Source: Niallia circulans NBRC 13626
Lineage (GTDB): Bacteria > Bacillota > Bacilli > Bacillales > Cytobacillaceae
Length of the DNA stretch: 64,000 nt
Reading direction: 5' to 3'
Assembly: GCF_001591585.1 (NCBI RefSeq)
Contig: NZ_BCVE01000018.1
Span: 27,417 to 91,416 of the forward strand
The stretch's first letter is position 1; each line of letters starts with the position of its first letter. Below are positions 8,851-18,775 of the stretch, in pieces. Position numbers and translations under genes: made by a program. A model generated the notes under the pieces. That model was not told where the DNA came from, ran no database searches, and saw nothing but the letters and a program-made list of their open reading frames with translations.

Positions 8851-9873
8851 ATGAAAAAAGATGGATTTAAAGAAGAAGAAGAGAAAGATTATCTAAATAA
8901 AATCCAAGAGGCAATAGATGAATTTGAAGCAGAGACCCCATTTACAGATAAGGATCAGCAATTGATTGTAAGAAGAGGGAAAGTGGAGGCAAGACTTACC
9001 AACATTTTATATAGTCTTACCATTCTCCTCCTTATCATCCCGGCTGCAACGCTAGGGAGCTATCTTTACTACGGAATAGGAAATAAGGCGAATGATTTAA
9101 TTGATATCATGGACAAAACGATTTATATTACCAAACCGAATGTAAGCTTAGAAGAAATGGAGATTGACAGCAAGATAGGCTTCTTCAATATGGATTTATC
9201 CTATGATCTATATAAAAGGGTAGGAAAAAAGGATGTTCGAATTGGAGATTCAAAGGCTCACTTCACCTTTAGTACGCCTTCTTTTCCAGATACAAGTTTT
9301 ATTACAGAAAAACCATTTACTGAATACCGCGATGAGGATAAGGAAGTATTATTTCACCCCCATAGAGCCATTCCTTATACAGTTAAACAAGACGAAACGG
9401 TATTAAAAGGATTGCCGGATGGAACTGTTGCAGAGGCTTTTGTTTCATTTGACCAATTATATACAGAAAAAGAGCTTTTTAGTGAATTTCCAAAGGATAT
9501 AGATTTAATTTGGTTCGCAGTTGATACAGGTTTAGAAGAGAAAAATTTAAGTGCAGATGGCGATTATATTTCCCCTATTGGATATCCGGCACAAGAAGAT
9601 CCTGATAATTGGTCTCCTTTTAATAGCGATGAAATAAACAGTAAGCAATTCATGGAAATACTTACGTTTCTAAGCAAAAATCAAGAAACGGCAGAAACGA
9701 TTGCGGAAAGACCCCTGGCTTTGCCTGAGAGAATCGCCTATCTGCAGAAAAATGGTATTCACATTTATGGAGCTGTTGTAACAGGTCCAAAAGAATCGCT
9801 TGTTAAGCTGCAGGACAACGATATGGTTAAAGGAATGAAGCTAGGGGAAGTGAGGTTATGGAATTGGTATTGA
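8851..9873 (+). CDS. yhdL: Anti-sigma-M factor YhdL
   Basis: This is a 340-residue single-pass membrane protein that starts three bases after the sigM stop. The cytosolic N-terminus is acidic and helical (residues 1-45), followed by a membrane segment at about 50-75 (LTNILYSLTILLLIIPAATLGSYLYYG) and a large extracytoplasmic part. The C-terminal block ending GAVVTGPKESLVKLQDN and EVRLWNWY is the sigma-regulator C-terminal domain seen in B. subtilis YhdL, which ends similarly. It should sequester SigM at the membrane. Its 3' end overlaps yhdK by 16 bp. Confidence 0.88.
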   Translation: MKKDGFKEEEEKDYLNKIQEAIDEFEAETPFTDKDQQLIVRRGKVEARLTNILYSLTILLLIIPAATLGSYLYYGIGNKANDLIDIMDKTIYITKPNVSLEEMEIDSKIGFFNMDLSYDLYKRVGKKDVRIGDSKAHFTFSTPSFPDTSFITEKPFTEYRDEDKEVLFHPHRAIPYTVKQDETVLKGLPDGTVAEAFVSFDQLYTEKELFSEFPKDIDLIWFAVDTGLEEKNLSADGDYISPIGYPAQEDPDNWSPFNSDEINSKQFMEILTFLSKNQETAETIAERPLALPERIAYLQKNGIHIYGAVVTGPKESLVKLQDNDMVKGMKLGEVRLWNWY

Positions 9874-10166
9874 AAAAACAAAGAATAAGATCAACAAAAA
9901 ATACATGGACTGGACTTGTTTCATTTTTATTAAGCTTAGTTGCATTAACAGGAATAAACTTAGGGCTTATTTTTGAGGTGGATATTTTTCCTGAATTAGT
10001 CTTTACAAAAATCCCATTCATTAGTTTGCTTTTAGGGATAATTGGTTTATTTACAAGAAATAGGTCAAGGGCGTTTGCGGTTATAGGTATTTCTCTTAGT
10101 GTTTTTATTTTCGTTTTCTTCATTATGATGTTTGGCTTAGCCTGGACAATCAATCCAAAACCATAA
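9858..10166 (+). CDS. yhdK: Small membrane protein YhdK, anti-sigma-M partner
   Basis: This is a 102-residue protein with three hydrophobic segments (about 15-35, 40-63 and 70-97) and a basic N-terminus (KKQRIRSTKNTWTG). It is the third gene of the sigM cluster and overlaps the yhdL end, with ribosome-binding sequence inside yhdL. Size, topology and position match B. subtilis YhdK, which helps YhdL restrain SigM. The sequence itself has few diagnostic residues, so the name rests mostly on context. Confidence 0.75.
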   Translation: MELVLKKQRIRSTKNTWTGLVSFLLSLVALTGINLGLIFEVDIFPELVFTKIPFISLLLGIIGLFTRNRSRAFAVIGISLSVFIFVFFIMMFGLAWTINPKP

Positions 10167-10171
10167 GCTGA

Positions 10172-10200
10172 AAAAAGCTACTATTAAGGTAGCTTTTTTA
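10172..10200 (+). terminator. Terminator after sigM operon
   Basis: AAAAAGCTAC and GTAGCTTTTT pair around a 7-base loop, ending in a T run. Confidence 0.9.
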
Positions 10201-10302
10201 TTTTAAAAAGAAAGAAATTTCATAATCCGAAAAATTTTTAGAAATCATGGTGAATATTTTCATTATTTGTAATACAATAACTCTTTGTGGGGAGGAGAAA
10301 GA

Positions 10303-12042
10303 ATGAACTTATTAAGAACTACTTTACAGCATTTTAAACCATATTGGCGCAAGTTACTGATTGCCTTATTTTTCTCATTAGTTGGCGGTGCGTTTACGAT
10401 TCTACCTCCAATCCTTGTCGGGAAATTGGTAGACGAAGTAATCGGTGATAAAGCGATAGCCTTTATATTATGGATTGTTTTCGGAATATTAGCAGCATTT
10501 TTAGGAAAAGCGCTATTTGAATCCTTACAAGAATTTGTACAGGTGAAGATTGGCTTTGATGTTATTACAGATATGCAGATTCGTGCCTTTAAAAGGCTTC
10601 ATCGAACACCGATGTCCTTTTTCTCGAATACACCTCGTGGAGACATGTTATATCGCCTGACCCATGATGTAGAATCTATTCAGAATTTGAACAATACCGT
10701 GGTACCTCGGATTCTTCAGCAAGTGATTAGTGCGGTAGCGGCTTTTATCACCGTGTTTGCAATATATTGGCCAGCAGCGATTGTGATGTTCGCAGTATTT
10801 GCTATTTATATTTTTCCATCCTTTAAATTAGGGAAGACCATGCGGAAGATGAGTGCCGTACAAAGAGACATGAGTGCAGATATGTATCAGCATCTCCAGG
10901 AAAGCATTGAGAGTGTTCGACTAGTAAGAACCTATCAAACACAAAAAGACGAAATAGCAACTCAAGAGCAGAAACTAACAAATTGGAAAAATTATTCTAT
11001 CCGGGCAGCTTTAATCGGAAAAGTCAATTGGCGTCTTGGAAATTTATTTAATATCGCTACACCTGGTGTGGTGATGCTTATTGGCGGATTGGCAATTTGG
11101 CAAGGGAATATTACGGTTGGAACCCTTATTTCCTGCTTGAATTTTATTCCGATTATGTTTCAGCCAGTTCGTTCCTTAGCGGAAAATGCTTTAACGATTC
11201 AGCAGGCGATTCCTGCTTTACAACGAATCTACGAATATTTTGATCTGCCAGAAGAGCATGAACAAAATCTTCCGAATTTTGGTTCAGTCCAAGGGGAAAT
11301 TGATTTACATAATATTTGGTTCTCCTATCCAGGAAGTGAGAAGCAAGTATTAAAAGGTGTGTCGGTATCGGTAGAGAAAGGAAAGCATATCGGTATTGTT
11401 GGAACGAGTGGGGGCGGAAAGAGTACACTTATTCAAATACTGCTGGGATTATATGAACCGGAGAAAGGTTCTGTCACCATCGATGGAAAAGATCTCTTTG
11501 CTTATAATCGCAATAGTTTTCGCAGACAGGTAGGTGTGGTCTCACAAGAAACCTTCCTATTAAATAGTACGCTTCGCAACAATCTTTTATATGGTAAACC
11601 AGATGCAATGATGGAAGAGCTGGAACAGGCTGTGGAAGCGGCAGGGTTAAAAGAGCTGATTGATTCTTTAGAGGATAAATATGAAACGATTGTCGGAGAA
11701 CGCGGTTTAAAACTATCTGGAGGTCAAAGACAGAGGGTTGCCCTTGCACGAGCGATATTGCGCCAGCCGCCAGTATTGATTTTTGACGAAGCGACGTCAT
11801 CCCTAGATGGGGAAACAGAAGAGAAGGTTCAAGAATCGCTGGAACAGTTAATTCCAGGGAGAACAACCATTACGATTGCCCATCGCTTGATAACCGTTAG
11901 AAAGGCAGATGCTATCCTCTTGCTTGATCAAGGAATGGTTGCCGAACAAGGAACTCATGAAGAGCTGCTAGCGTTAAAAGGGCAGTATTACCAATTATAT
12001 CGAGCACAATATAGCGAGCTAGAAAAGGAGATGATTGGATGA
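10303..12042 (+). CDS. ABC exporter half-transporter, first subunit
   Basis: This is a 579-residue protein with an N-terminal six-helix exporter domain (about 1-310) and a C-terminal ATPase. Walker A is GTSGGGKST, the signature is LSGGQRQRVALARAI, Walker B is VLIFDEATSSLD with the catalytic glutamate, and the H-loop is IAHRLIT. The start is ATG 10303 after GGGGAGGAG. The gene overlaps the next half-transporter by 4 bp, so they probably form a heterodimer of the multidrug or peptide export type. The exported substrate is unknown. No peptidase or precursor peptide gene is nearby, which argues against a bacteriocin exporter. Confidence 0.9.
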   Translation: MNLLRTTLQHFKPYWRKLLIALFFSLVGGAFTILPPILVGKLVDEVIGDKAIAFILWIVFGILAAFLGKALFESLQEFVQVKIGFDVITDMQIRAFKRLHRTPMSFFSNTPRGDMLYRLTHDVESIQNLNNTVVPRILQQVISAVAAFITVFAIYWPAAIVMFAVFAIYIFPSFKLGKTMRKMSAVQRDMSADMYQHLQESIESVRLVRTYQTQKDEIATQEQKLTNWKNYSIRAALIGKVNWRLGNLFNIATPGVVMLIGGLAIWQGNITVGTLISCLNFIPIMFQPVRSLAENALTIQQAIPALQRIYEYFDLPEEHEQNLPNFGSVQGEIDLHNIWFSYPGSEKQVLKGVSVSVEKGKHIGIVGTSGGGKSTLIQILLGLYEPEKGSVTIDGKDLFAYNRNSFRRQVGVVSQETFLLNSTLRNNLLYGKPDAMMEELEQAVEAAGLKELIDSLEDKYETIVGERGLKLSGGQRQRVALARAILRQPPVLIFDEATSSLDGETEEKVQESLEQLIPGRTTITIAHRLITVRKADAILLLDQGMVAEQGTHEELLALKGQYYQLYRAQYSELEKEMIG

Positions 12043-13841
12043 GTAAGCAGAAAATCTCCAACCAAAAGCAAATGGGCGACGGCAAACGTGTTATTCGATT
12101 TTTAATGCCTTATAAGAAATGGGTAATTGGCGATTCTATCGTTATTGCGATTAGCCAAGTTTTTTCTGCATTAATACCAACTTTAGCATTGAGCTGGCTC
12201 ATTGATACCATCCTGCCAAGTGAGAATCATACATGGTTATGGGGATTAATGTGGTTATTGGTATTATCTGCTGTATTAGATTTAGGAATGATGATAATTG
12301 ATGAGTATTTTTGCCATATTACAGCAAAGTCTGTTACAAATAGGCAAAAACTACGATTATTTGGACATCTGCAAGTACTGCCTTTTTCGTTTTATCAAAA
12401 CAATTCATCTGGAGAATTGCTAGCACGAACTTCGGATGATCCAGATACCCTTCATAATTTTTTAGCATGGGAAGGGTCAACTTTTATGGCGAGTGCACAA
12501 GGGGTAGTGATTTATAGTATCGTTCTACTTTTCATTCACCCGTATTTAATGATTACAAGTGTTGTGCTTGGAATCCTTTTTTATTGGGCATCGAACTATG
12601 TTGGCGCAAGAACGAGAGCAGCATCAGCGGACGCTCGGGCAGAAGCCTCTAGATATTTAGAGAGATTAAGAGAATCTGTAACAGGTATTCATCTTTCCCG
12701 AGTAATGGGTGTTTCCGATAGTGAAGTGGAAAGTGTTATTTCCATTAGGGATTCTTTTGTGAAACATTCTCTAAAAGAATTAAAAGCAAGAATGCAATCG
12801 GTTGTAGTGATTGCAAGTTATAATGGTTTTGCATTAGGTCTAGTATATTTTATTAGTACATTACTTATTTGGAATAACGATTTAACAAGTGGTCAAATGC
12901 TTACGGCAGGTGGCTTAGTAACTATTGCAGCAAATGAAATGCAGCGACTTCTTCGGAATTGGCTTTCGGTCAGAAGAACAGGACCAGCGTTGGATCGCTC
13001 GGATATTTTGCTGTCACAACCGGTATCGGAAGCAGAAACGAAGCAAGGGTTGAAGGGAACAAGAGCAAAGGGTGACGTTCGTTTGAAAGATGTTTCCTTT
13101 GTTTACCCTGATAAAGAGGAGAATGTCTTAAAGGGTGTTTCATTTACCATTAAGGCGGGAGAAAAGATAGCGTTAGTTGGACCAAGTGGTTCAGGGAAAT
13201 CAACGATTATTGACTTGCTGTTTCGATTATATGATACGACAGAAGGTTCGATTGAAGTAGATGGTCGAGAAATCAAAGAATGGGATACAGATTGGCTTCG
13301 CTCCCAAATGGCCATTGTCACCCAAGATGTATTAATGCGAAGTGGGACATTAGCAGATAATTTACGAATCGGCAAAAAAGAGGCAACAGAGGAAGAATTG
13401 GATGAGGTTCTCCGTGCGAGCGGTTTAGGTGAATTAGTAGACTCCCTTCCAGATGGACTAAATACAAAAGTTGGCGAAAGAGGAAGCCTTCTCTCTGGCG
13501 GTCAAAAACAGCGTCTGTCCTTAGCAAGGGCCATTCTAAAGGATGCGCCGATTCTTGTTTTGGATGAAGCAAGTTCGGCACTAGATCCAATTACAGAGGC
13601 GAAAATTAATGAAGCGGTTTTGAAAACAACGAAGAAACAAACGATATTCATTATTTCTCACCGTTTATCAACAGTATTAGCCGCAGATCGTATTATCGTA
13701 TTAGATAATGGAGTAATTGTCGAAGAAGGCACCCATACAGAACTGTTACAGAATAATAATGGAGTATACACGCGCTTATTCAAGCGGGAAACAGATATAG
13801 GAGAAGCAACCGTCAATCATACAAATGCACAGTTGCTATAA
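12039..13841 (+). CDS. ABC exporter half-transporter, second subunit
   Basis: This is a 600-residue partner of the preceding gene, coupled by the ATGA overlap. The membrane domain covers about 25-330. Walker A is GPSGSGKST, the signature is [15 protein letters not shown], Walker B is ILVLDEASSALD, and the H-loop is IISHRLST. Both subunits keep the catalytic glutamate, so neither site is obviously degenerate, unlike BmrC/BmrD-type pairs where one site is altered. Function is limited to export of an unidentified compound. A terminator follows directly. Confidence 0.9.
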   Translation: MSKQKISNQKQMGDGKRVIRFLMPYKKWVIGDSIVIAISQVFSALIPTLALSWLIDTILPSENHTWLWGLMWLLVLSAVLDLGMMIIDEYFCHITAKSVTNRQKLRLFGHLQVLPFSFYQNNSSGELLARTSDDPDTLHNFLAWEGSTFMASAQGVVIYSIVLLFIHPYLMITSVVLGILFYWASNYVGARTRAASADARAEASRYLERLRESVTGIHLSRVMGVSDSEVESVISIRDSFVKHSLKELKARMQSVVVIASYNGFALGLVYFISTLLIWNNDLTSGQMLTAGGLVTIAANEMQRLLRNWLSVRRTGPALDRSDILLSQPVSEAETKQGLKGTRAKGDVRLKDVSFVYPDKEENVLKGVSFTIKAGEKIALVGPSGSGKSTIIDLLFRLYDTTEGSIEVDGREIKEWDTDWLRSQMAIVTQDVLMRSGTLADNLRIGKKEATEEELDEVLRASGLGELVDSLPDGLNTKVGERGSLLSGGQKQRLSLARAILKDAPILVLDEASSALDPITEAKINEAVLKTTKKQTIFIISHRLSTVLAADRIIVLDNGVIVEEGTHTELLQNNNGVYTRLFKRETDIGEATVNHTNAQLL

Positions 13842-13851
13842 TTAAAGGCAA

Positions 13852-13892
13852 GGAACAGTAATTTCTTATGAGAGAGATTACTGTTCTTTTTG
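13852..13892 (+). terminator. Terminator after ABC exporter pair
   Basis: GAACAGTAAT (13853-13862) pairs with ATTACTGTTC (13877-13886), followed by TTTT. Confidence 0.88.
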
Positions 13893-14074
13893 TGGTTGGA
13901 GGAGGAGAAAAGGGAACAGAGAAATGTCGAAATACTCATTTATGAAATAGTAGTGGGCTCGGTCGCTTTTTGTAGGGAAACAAAAGAATAAACGGATAAA
14001 AAATACATCGCAGAATATAAAAGTGCTATAGTTATTCTATAGTCGAAATATTCTGAGTGGGAGTAGGGGAAAGA

Positions 14075-15166
14075 ATGACAAATATATTAAGGGAATCCTA
14101 TAACAAAACAACCTATAAACTAGGCAATCATGGCAAAAGAAATGTCCAAGTATTAAAAGAAGCGTTACAAGAAATAGATGAAAATGCAGAAAGTGATATT
14201 TACGGACAAGGAAAAATAATAGAAGACTTTCAGCAAAAAATGGCTGATCTATTAGGAAAAGAAACGGCTGTATTTTTTCCCAGTGGGACAATGGCACAGC
14301 AAATCGCACTCCGTATATGGTGTGATGAAAAAGATTTAGGAAAAGTCGCTTATCACCCATTAAGTCATTTAGAAATACATGAACAAGATGGATTAAAGAA
14401 GCTTCATAAAATAGAAACGATTCTTTTGGCCGATGAGACTAGAGTCATAGGGTTAGATGATATTAAAGAGATGGAGCGCGGAGTTGCCTGTGTGCTGTTA
14501 GAATTGCCGCAGCGAGAAATTGGGGGACAACTACCAAGCTTTGAAACATTAGAACAAATTTCATTCTATTGTAAAGAACAAGGCATTAAACTCCATCTTG
14601 ATAGTGCAAGATTATTAGAGGTGCTCCCTTACTATCAAAAAACTGCTGCAGAAGTATGTGCATTGTTTGATAGTGTCTATCTGTCTTTTTATAAAGGAAT
14701 TGGGGGAATTGCTGGGGCCATACTTGCGGGGAATGCTGATTTTACTAGTCAATCCAAGGTTTGGAAGCGAAGATATGGCGGTGATTTAATCAGTTTGTAT
14801 CCGTATATTTTGTCTGCTGACTATTATTATGAAAAACGCGCTTCGAAAATGGCTGAATACTATGAATCTGCTAAAGAGCTGGCCGCACTATTTAATGGGT
14901 GTGAAGGAGTTCGCACTCTTCCGGTTGTACCAGTGTCTAATATGTTCCACGTTCATTTTGAGTTGGGAAAAGAAGAAGTAGAACAAATTTTAACTGTTGT
15001 TCATGAGATAGCAGGAATTGGAATAAGCGGCTATGTGAAGGAGATTGACGAGAAAAACTCATCCTTTGAAATCAGCTTAGGGGATGCTTATCAAGAAGTT
15101 CCGAAAGAGGCTGTCAGGGAAATGTTTAGTTTATTTGCTGAAAAAATAAAGAAGAGAAGAGGATGA
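14075..15166 (+). CDS. PLP-dependent threonine aldolase-like / beta-eliminating lyase family enzyme
   Basis: This is a 363-residue fold-type I PLP enzyme. Family features are [40 protein letters not shown], a Schiff-base region [20 protein letters not shown] with the lysine, and an upstream aspartate in [11 protein letters not shown]. These fit low-specificity threonine aldolases, which split threonine or allo-threonine to glycine and acetaldehyde. The true substrate cannot be read from the sequence. The start is ATG 14075 after AGGGGAAAG. A GNAT acetyltransferase gene follows four bases later, so the two are probably co-transcribed. Confidence 0.85.
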   Translation: MTNILRESYNKTTYKLGNHGKRNVQVLKEALQEIDENAESDIYGQGKIIEDFQQKMADLLGKETAVFFPSGTMAQQIALRIWCDEKDLGKVAYHPLSHLEIHEQDGLKKLHKIETILLADETRVIGLDDIKEMERGVACVLLELPQREIGGQLPSFETLEQISFYCKEQGIKLHLDSARLLEVLPYYQKTAAEVCALFDSVYLSFYKGIGGIAGAILAGNADFTSQSKVWKRRYGGDLISLYPYILSADYYYEKRASKMAEYYESAKELAALFNGCEGVRTLPVVPVSNMFHVHFELGKEEVEQILTVVHEIAGIGISGYVKEIDEKNSSFEISLGDAYQEVPKEAVREMFSLFAEKIKKRRG

Positions 15167-15170
15167 CATA

Positions 15171-15602
15171 ATGGAAATTATCCAGCAATGGGTTCAGGAA
15201 GATAGTGATTATATTCGAAGAAAACTGGTTGCTTATAATATGGAGCAACTACCAGAAAAATTAAAAAGCCCCTATGAAAATATTAGTTTTGTTGTAAAAG
15301 ATGATGAGGGCATAATCAAGGCAGGTATTACTGGTCATATGTTTTGGCAGCATATGCATATTGATTTCTTATGGGTGGACACGAGTGTCAGAAAAAAAGG
15401 ATATGGAAGCGAACTGCTGGCAAAAATGGAACAAGCTGCATTAGAAAAAGGATGTACATTTATTTACCTTGATACGTTCAGCTTTCAAGCTCCGGCCTTT
15501 TATGAGAAGCATGGCTATGAAGTATTTGGGACATTAGATAACTTTTCGGAAGGTGTTAAACAATATTTCTTGCAGAAAAGGCTGGTTGATGAGAAGAAGT
15601 AG
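15171..15602 (+). CDS. GNAT-family N-acetyltransferase
   Basis: This is a 143-residue single-domain GNAT protein. The acetyl-CoA binding segment is [27 protein letters not shown] (motif A, R-x-x-G-Y/G-S type), followed by [23 protein letters not shown], the usual C-terminal strand and helix. It starts four bases after the threonine-aldolase-like gene, preceded by GAGGATGAC. The acceptor is unknown; the pairing hints at a shared small amino substrate, but this is only an inference. A weak hairpin followed by a T run near 15676-15712 may end the transcript. Confidence 0.85.
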   Translation: MEIIQQWVQEDSDYIRRKLVAYNMEQLPEKLKSPYENISFVVKDDEGIIKAGITGHMFWQHMHIDFLWVDTSVRKKGYGSELLAKMEQAALEKGCTFIYLDTFSFQAPAFYEKHGYEVFGTLDNFSEGVKQYFLQKRLVDEKK

Positions 15603-15804
15603 AAGATCTGTTTGGCTGAAAAGAGCAAAGATAGGATTGAAATTCCCTCGGTTATCCAAATAAATATATAGACTTCACTTCTATTAATTAAATTAGAAGC
15701 CCCATTTTTTTATCCTATGGTTTGGAAAAAATAGGTTGATAATTGATTAATATATCCATATAATTTGAATAGTATAAATATTTAGATAGGAGAAAAGGGG
15801 ATCA

Positions 15805-17847
15805 ATGAGAAAATTCGCGAAAATTATTATCTATTATTTACTAGGAACTATTGCGATACTAGCATTAAGTGTTTTTCCAAAATACTTTCAAATGAGAGAT
15901 TTTCCTGAGGGAGAGGGATATTTCTCCACTCTATTCTCCTTTTTGTCGAAGGAATTTTTTCAAAAAGAAGGCTGGGTATACACATTAAATGGTGTAGATC
16001 AAAAACCAATATTAGATGTACTCTGGCCAGCTTTTATTTATTCGATGGAAATTTTGCTTTGCGCTATTCTCCTCGGATGCTTCGTTGCTTTTATTTTATC
16101 CTTATCATTCTTTTTTCTGCCGAAGTTTCTGTTACAGCCATTAAAAAGATTTCTGGATTTAATAGAATCAATTCCAGATATTATTATTGCTACACTTTTG
16201 CAAACAATAGTAGTTGTTATCTATATGAAAACGGGTGTAGAGATATTTGCGGTGGCAAGCTACTCCAATGAAGCCTACTTAGCCCCAATTATTACGTTAG
16301 CTATTATACCTGCTGTTTCGCTATTTAAAATATTGCTTTTAATGATGGAAGAAGAATATTTAAAGGTCTACGTTACTTTTGCCAGAAGCAAAGGGATTGC
16401 CAATATTGCCATTTTACTTAAGCATATACTGCGTAATATTATTCCGATTTCCTATCACCATTTAAAGATTATTATCTGGGGGATGCTTTCTAGTCAATTT
16501 ATAATGGAACGTTTGTTTAATGTTCATGGAATTACCTATTTTCTTGTAGAGAATTTTACTCCTATCACCATCGCTGTTTCGCTCTTATTAATCTTTACTC
16601 CTTTCTTTGTATTCTTTCAATTAATGGAGGAGGTTGTAAGGGAAGAAAAAGAAACAGTGAAAGATGTGAAGAAAAACGCTTGGAAGTATCATTGGAGAAT
16701 AAATAATCTGGTTGCATCAGTGAAAATTTATTTTAAAAATATTAGGGATTCAATAAGCCTTATAAAATGGCATACATTTTCCGTGGGTAGGCCCTTTATA
16801 AAGTTTCTTCAAGTATTTGGTTCATACATGAAAAATTGGAAGTTTGCTTTAGGTAGTTTATTTTTTATTGGTGTAATCGGCTATAGTGTAGCGTATTCTC
16901 TTATAACAGATAATCATATTGACCAAATCAGATTGTATTATGCGGATGATGGATCTACGCTAATTTCTGCTATGCCGCATGCACCAACTGAACCTTTCTT
17001 TTTTGGATCGGATAAATTAGGATACAGCTTATTTGATCAACTTGTGGTGGGTGCAAAGTATACATTGTTTTTTGCTCTCTTGATTGCTTTTTTACGCGTG
17101 ATAGGAGGATTAATATTGGCTATATTTTATTCCTTCTATTTTACTAAGGGCTTGCAAAGTATTTTCGCAAAATTATCTGATTCTATACACTTTATGCCGT
17201 TGAGTCTTGTTGCTTATATACTATTAAGGCCTATACTTGTACCAACTATAGAAGGATACACAAACACTTTTACAGAGCGTATTTTATTAGAAACACTGAT
17301 ATTAACAATACTGGTGCTCCCGCTAACTACAGTTCTTATCGGAAAAGAAATGAACCATGTCTTGGAAAATGAATTTATAATCAGTGCAAAAGTATTAGGC
17401 GGAAATAAGCTTAAGCTTTTTACAAGACATGTTTTACCACATATAAGCGCTCGTTTGACGATTCTATTTGGGCAGCAGTTTATTCAAGTGTTGCTAATAT
17501 TTATGCATCTAGGTCTTTTTAATTACTTCTTTGGCGGTACTAAAGTATCTTTTGATCCATTGTTTCCTGATCCGCCAATGTCTAGTACCTATGAGTGGTC
17601 TGGATTAATTGGACAAGTAGGAAGAAGTACAATATCCTCAGGACGCTTTTGGTATTTCTATATTTTAGTTGCTTTTATGTTATCGATTTTTGCGATGCAA
17701 CTAATTATTCAAGGAGTAAAAGAAATGCAGCAGGTTAAAGTGGGAGTAACATATAAACTTCCAAAACTTCGAGGTGAGAAAAAAGCGAATGCTAGCAAAT
17801 TAGAAACTTATCCGATTTCAAAATCCAGCTTTAATCAAATCAGATAG
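15805..17847 (+). CDS. Fused double ABC permease, DppB/DppC-like
   Basis: This 680-residue membrane protein contains two permease units in one chain. The first (about 1-290) has DLIESIPDIIIATLLQ and an EAA-type loop in VYVTFARSKGIANIAILLKHILRNIIP. The second (about 350-645) has an EAA-type loop in ISAKVLGGNKLKLFTRHVLPHI. A charged linker of about 50 residues joins them. Such domains belong to peptide/nickel-type importers. No ATPase or solute-binding protein gene is adjacent, so it must work with partners encoded elsewhere or be a relic. The reading frame is intact and RBS AAAAGGGG is present, arguing for function. Confidence 0.85.
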   Translation: MRKFAKIIIYYLLGTIAILALSVFPKYFQMRDFPEGEGYFSTLFSFLSKEFFQKEGWVYTLNGVDQKPILDVLWPAFIYSMEILLCAILLGCFVAFILSLSFFFLPKFLLQPLKRFLDLIESIPDIIIATLLQTIVVVIYMKTGVEIFAVASYSNEAYLAPIITLAIIPAVSLFKILLLMMEEEYLKVYVTFARSKGIANIAILLKHILRNIIPISYHHLKIIIWGMLSSQFIMERLFNVHGITYFLVENFTPITIAVSLLLIFTPFFVFFQLMEEVVREEKETVKDVKKNAWKYHWRINNLVASVKIYFKNIRDSISLIKWHTFSVGRPFIKFLQVFGSYMKNWKFALGSLFFIGVIGYSVAYSLITDNHIDQIRLYYADDGSTLISAMPHAPTEPFFFGSDKLGYSLFDQLVVGAKYTLFFALLIAFLRVIGGLILAIFYSFYFTKGLQSIFAKLSDSIHFMPLSLVAYILLRPILVPTIEGYTNTFTERILLETLILTILVLPLTTVLIGKEMNHVLENEFIISAKVLGGNKLKLFTRHVLPHISARLTILFGQQFIQVLLIFMHLGLFNYFFGGTKVSFDPLFPDPPMSSTYEWSGLIGQVGRSTISSGRFWYFYILVAFMLSIFAMQLIIQGVKEMQQVKVGVTYKLPKLRGEKKANASKLETYPISKSSFNQIR

Positions 17848-17859
17848 GGAGAGATCCAA

Positions 17860-18357
17860 ATGGAAATCAGGCAATTACGCCCCGATGATGCAGAGGCTTA
17901 TTTCGCCCTCAGATTAGAAGCATTGCAAATTAATCCCGAAGCATTTGGTTCTAGCTATGAGGAAGAAAAGGATTATCCGCTAAGTCGAACACAAAGCAGG
18001 CTAAGTGATCCATCGTCTTATGTATATGGGGCATTTGTGGAAAAGGATTTAGTAGGCGTTGTAACATTAATGAGAGAAACCAAGATAAAAATGAGCCATC
18101 GTGCGAATATTTACGCTGTCTATGTGACCCCTAAACGTAGAGGGAAAGGTGTGGCGAAGCAATTGCTCAAAGCCACAATAGAAAAATCACGTGATTTACA
18201 GGGAATAGAACAAGTATACTTAGCAGTTGTTGCAGAAAATACAGCTGCAAAAAAAGTATATCGAGCATTTGGATTTGAAACGTATGGAATCGATCGAAAG
18301 GCGATAAAAATAAACGGAAAATATTATGACGAAGAGTTAATGGTTCTCTATTTATAA
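17860..18357 (+). CDS. GNAT-family N-acetyltransferase
   Basis: This is a 165-residue GNAT protein. It begins MEIRQLRPDDAEAYFALRLEAL, a common entry for this fold, and has the acetyl-CoA loop VYVTPKRRGKGVAKQLLKATIEKS and the C-terminal region VVAENTAAKKVYRAFGFETYG. It lies 12 bp after the fused permease, preceded by GGGAGAG, so it shares that transcript. The acceptor is unknown. A strong terminator follows. Confidence 0.9.
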   Translation: MEIRQLRPDDAEAYFALRLEALQINPEAFGSSYEEEKDYPLSRTQSRLSDPSSYVYGAFVEKDLVGVVTLMRETKIKMSHRANIYAVYVTPKRRGKGVAKQLLKATIEKSRDLQGIEQVYLAVVAENTAAKKVYRAFGFETYGIDRKAIKINGKYYDEELMVLYL

Positions 18358-18364
18358 AAAATGT

Positions 18365-18406
18365 AAAACAGTGATAGCTTTATGAGATAAAGCTATCACT
18401 GTTTTT
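18365..18406 (+). terminator. Terminator after GNAT gene
   Basis: A long, almost perfect hairpin pairs AACAGTGATAGCTTTA with TAAAGCTATCACTGTT around a short loop, then a T run. Confidence 0.95.
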
Positions 18407-18477
18407 ATTTTGGACAGAATCACTAATTAAAGAGTTGAAAATAAAGGGAAATAATATAATAAAAAATTATTTAAATA

Positions 18478-18504
18478 TAAACAAAAGGGTAAAAAGTCCG
18501 ATAA
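18478..18504 (+). promoter_or_regulatory. SigD-type promoter for chemoreceptor gene
   Basis: TAAA (18478-18481), a 15-base spacer, then TCCGATAA (18497-18504) fits the flagellar SigD consensus TAAA-N15-GCCGATAT at the -35 and at six of eight -10 positions. It lies 270 bp upstream of a methyl-accepting chemotaxis gene, a normal SigD target. The rest of 18407-18772 is AT-rich and contains no gene. Confidence 0.5.
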
Positions 18505-18775
18505 ATTATTTGTAAATAAAATTGAATTATTCTGTAAATTACATTAGTATTATACATACAAAGTAATAAAGTACCTTGCTTTATAAAGGGTCTGATTCTA
18601 TTTTACTAATTACAATCATACATAGCCACAATAAAAATAGAGGCAGATAAGCAGAAAGATCGATATTTAATGAGAAGGAGGAATAAACAAAAAAACAAAA
18701 ATTGCTATTTTGGAATAGAAGAGAAAAATCTCTTTAGTAGTGGAGGTTTGAAATCATCAAAGGGGAGAACTTGTG

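Noticed and set aside
10303..13841. Bacteriocin exporter cluster
   Set aside because: No precursor peptide, modification enzyme or peptidase domain; only the two exporter subunits are present.
10303..13841. Heterodimer with one degenerate ATPase site
   Set aside because: Both Walker B segments keep the catalytic glutamate and both signatures are standard.
15600..15804. Strong terminator after the first GNAT gene
   Set aside because: Only a weak near-palindrome with a T run around 15676-15712; not listed as a confident terminator.
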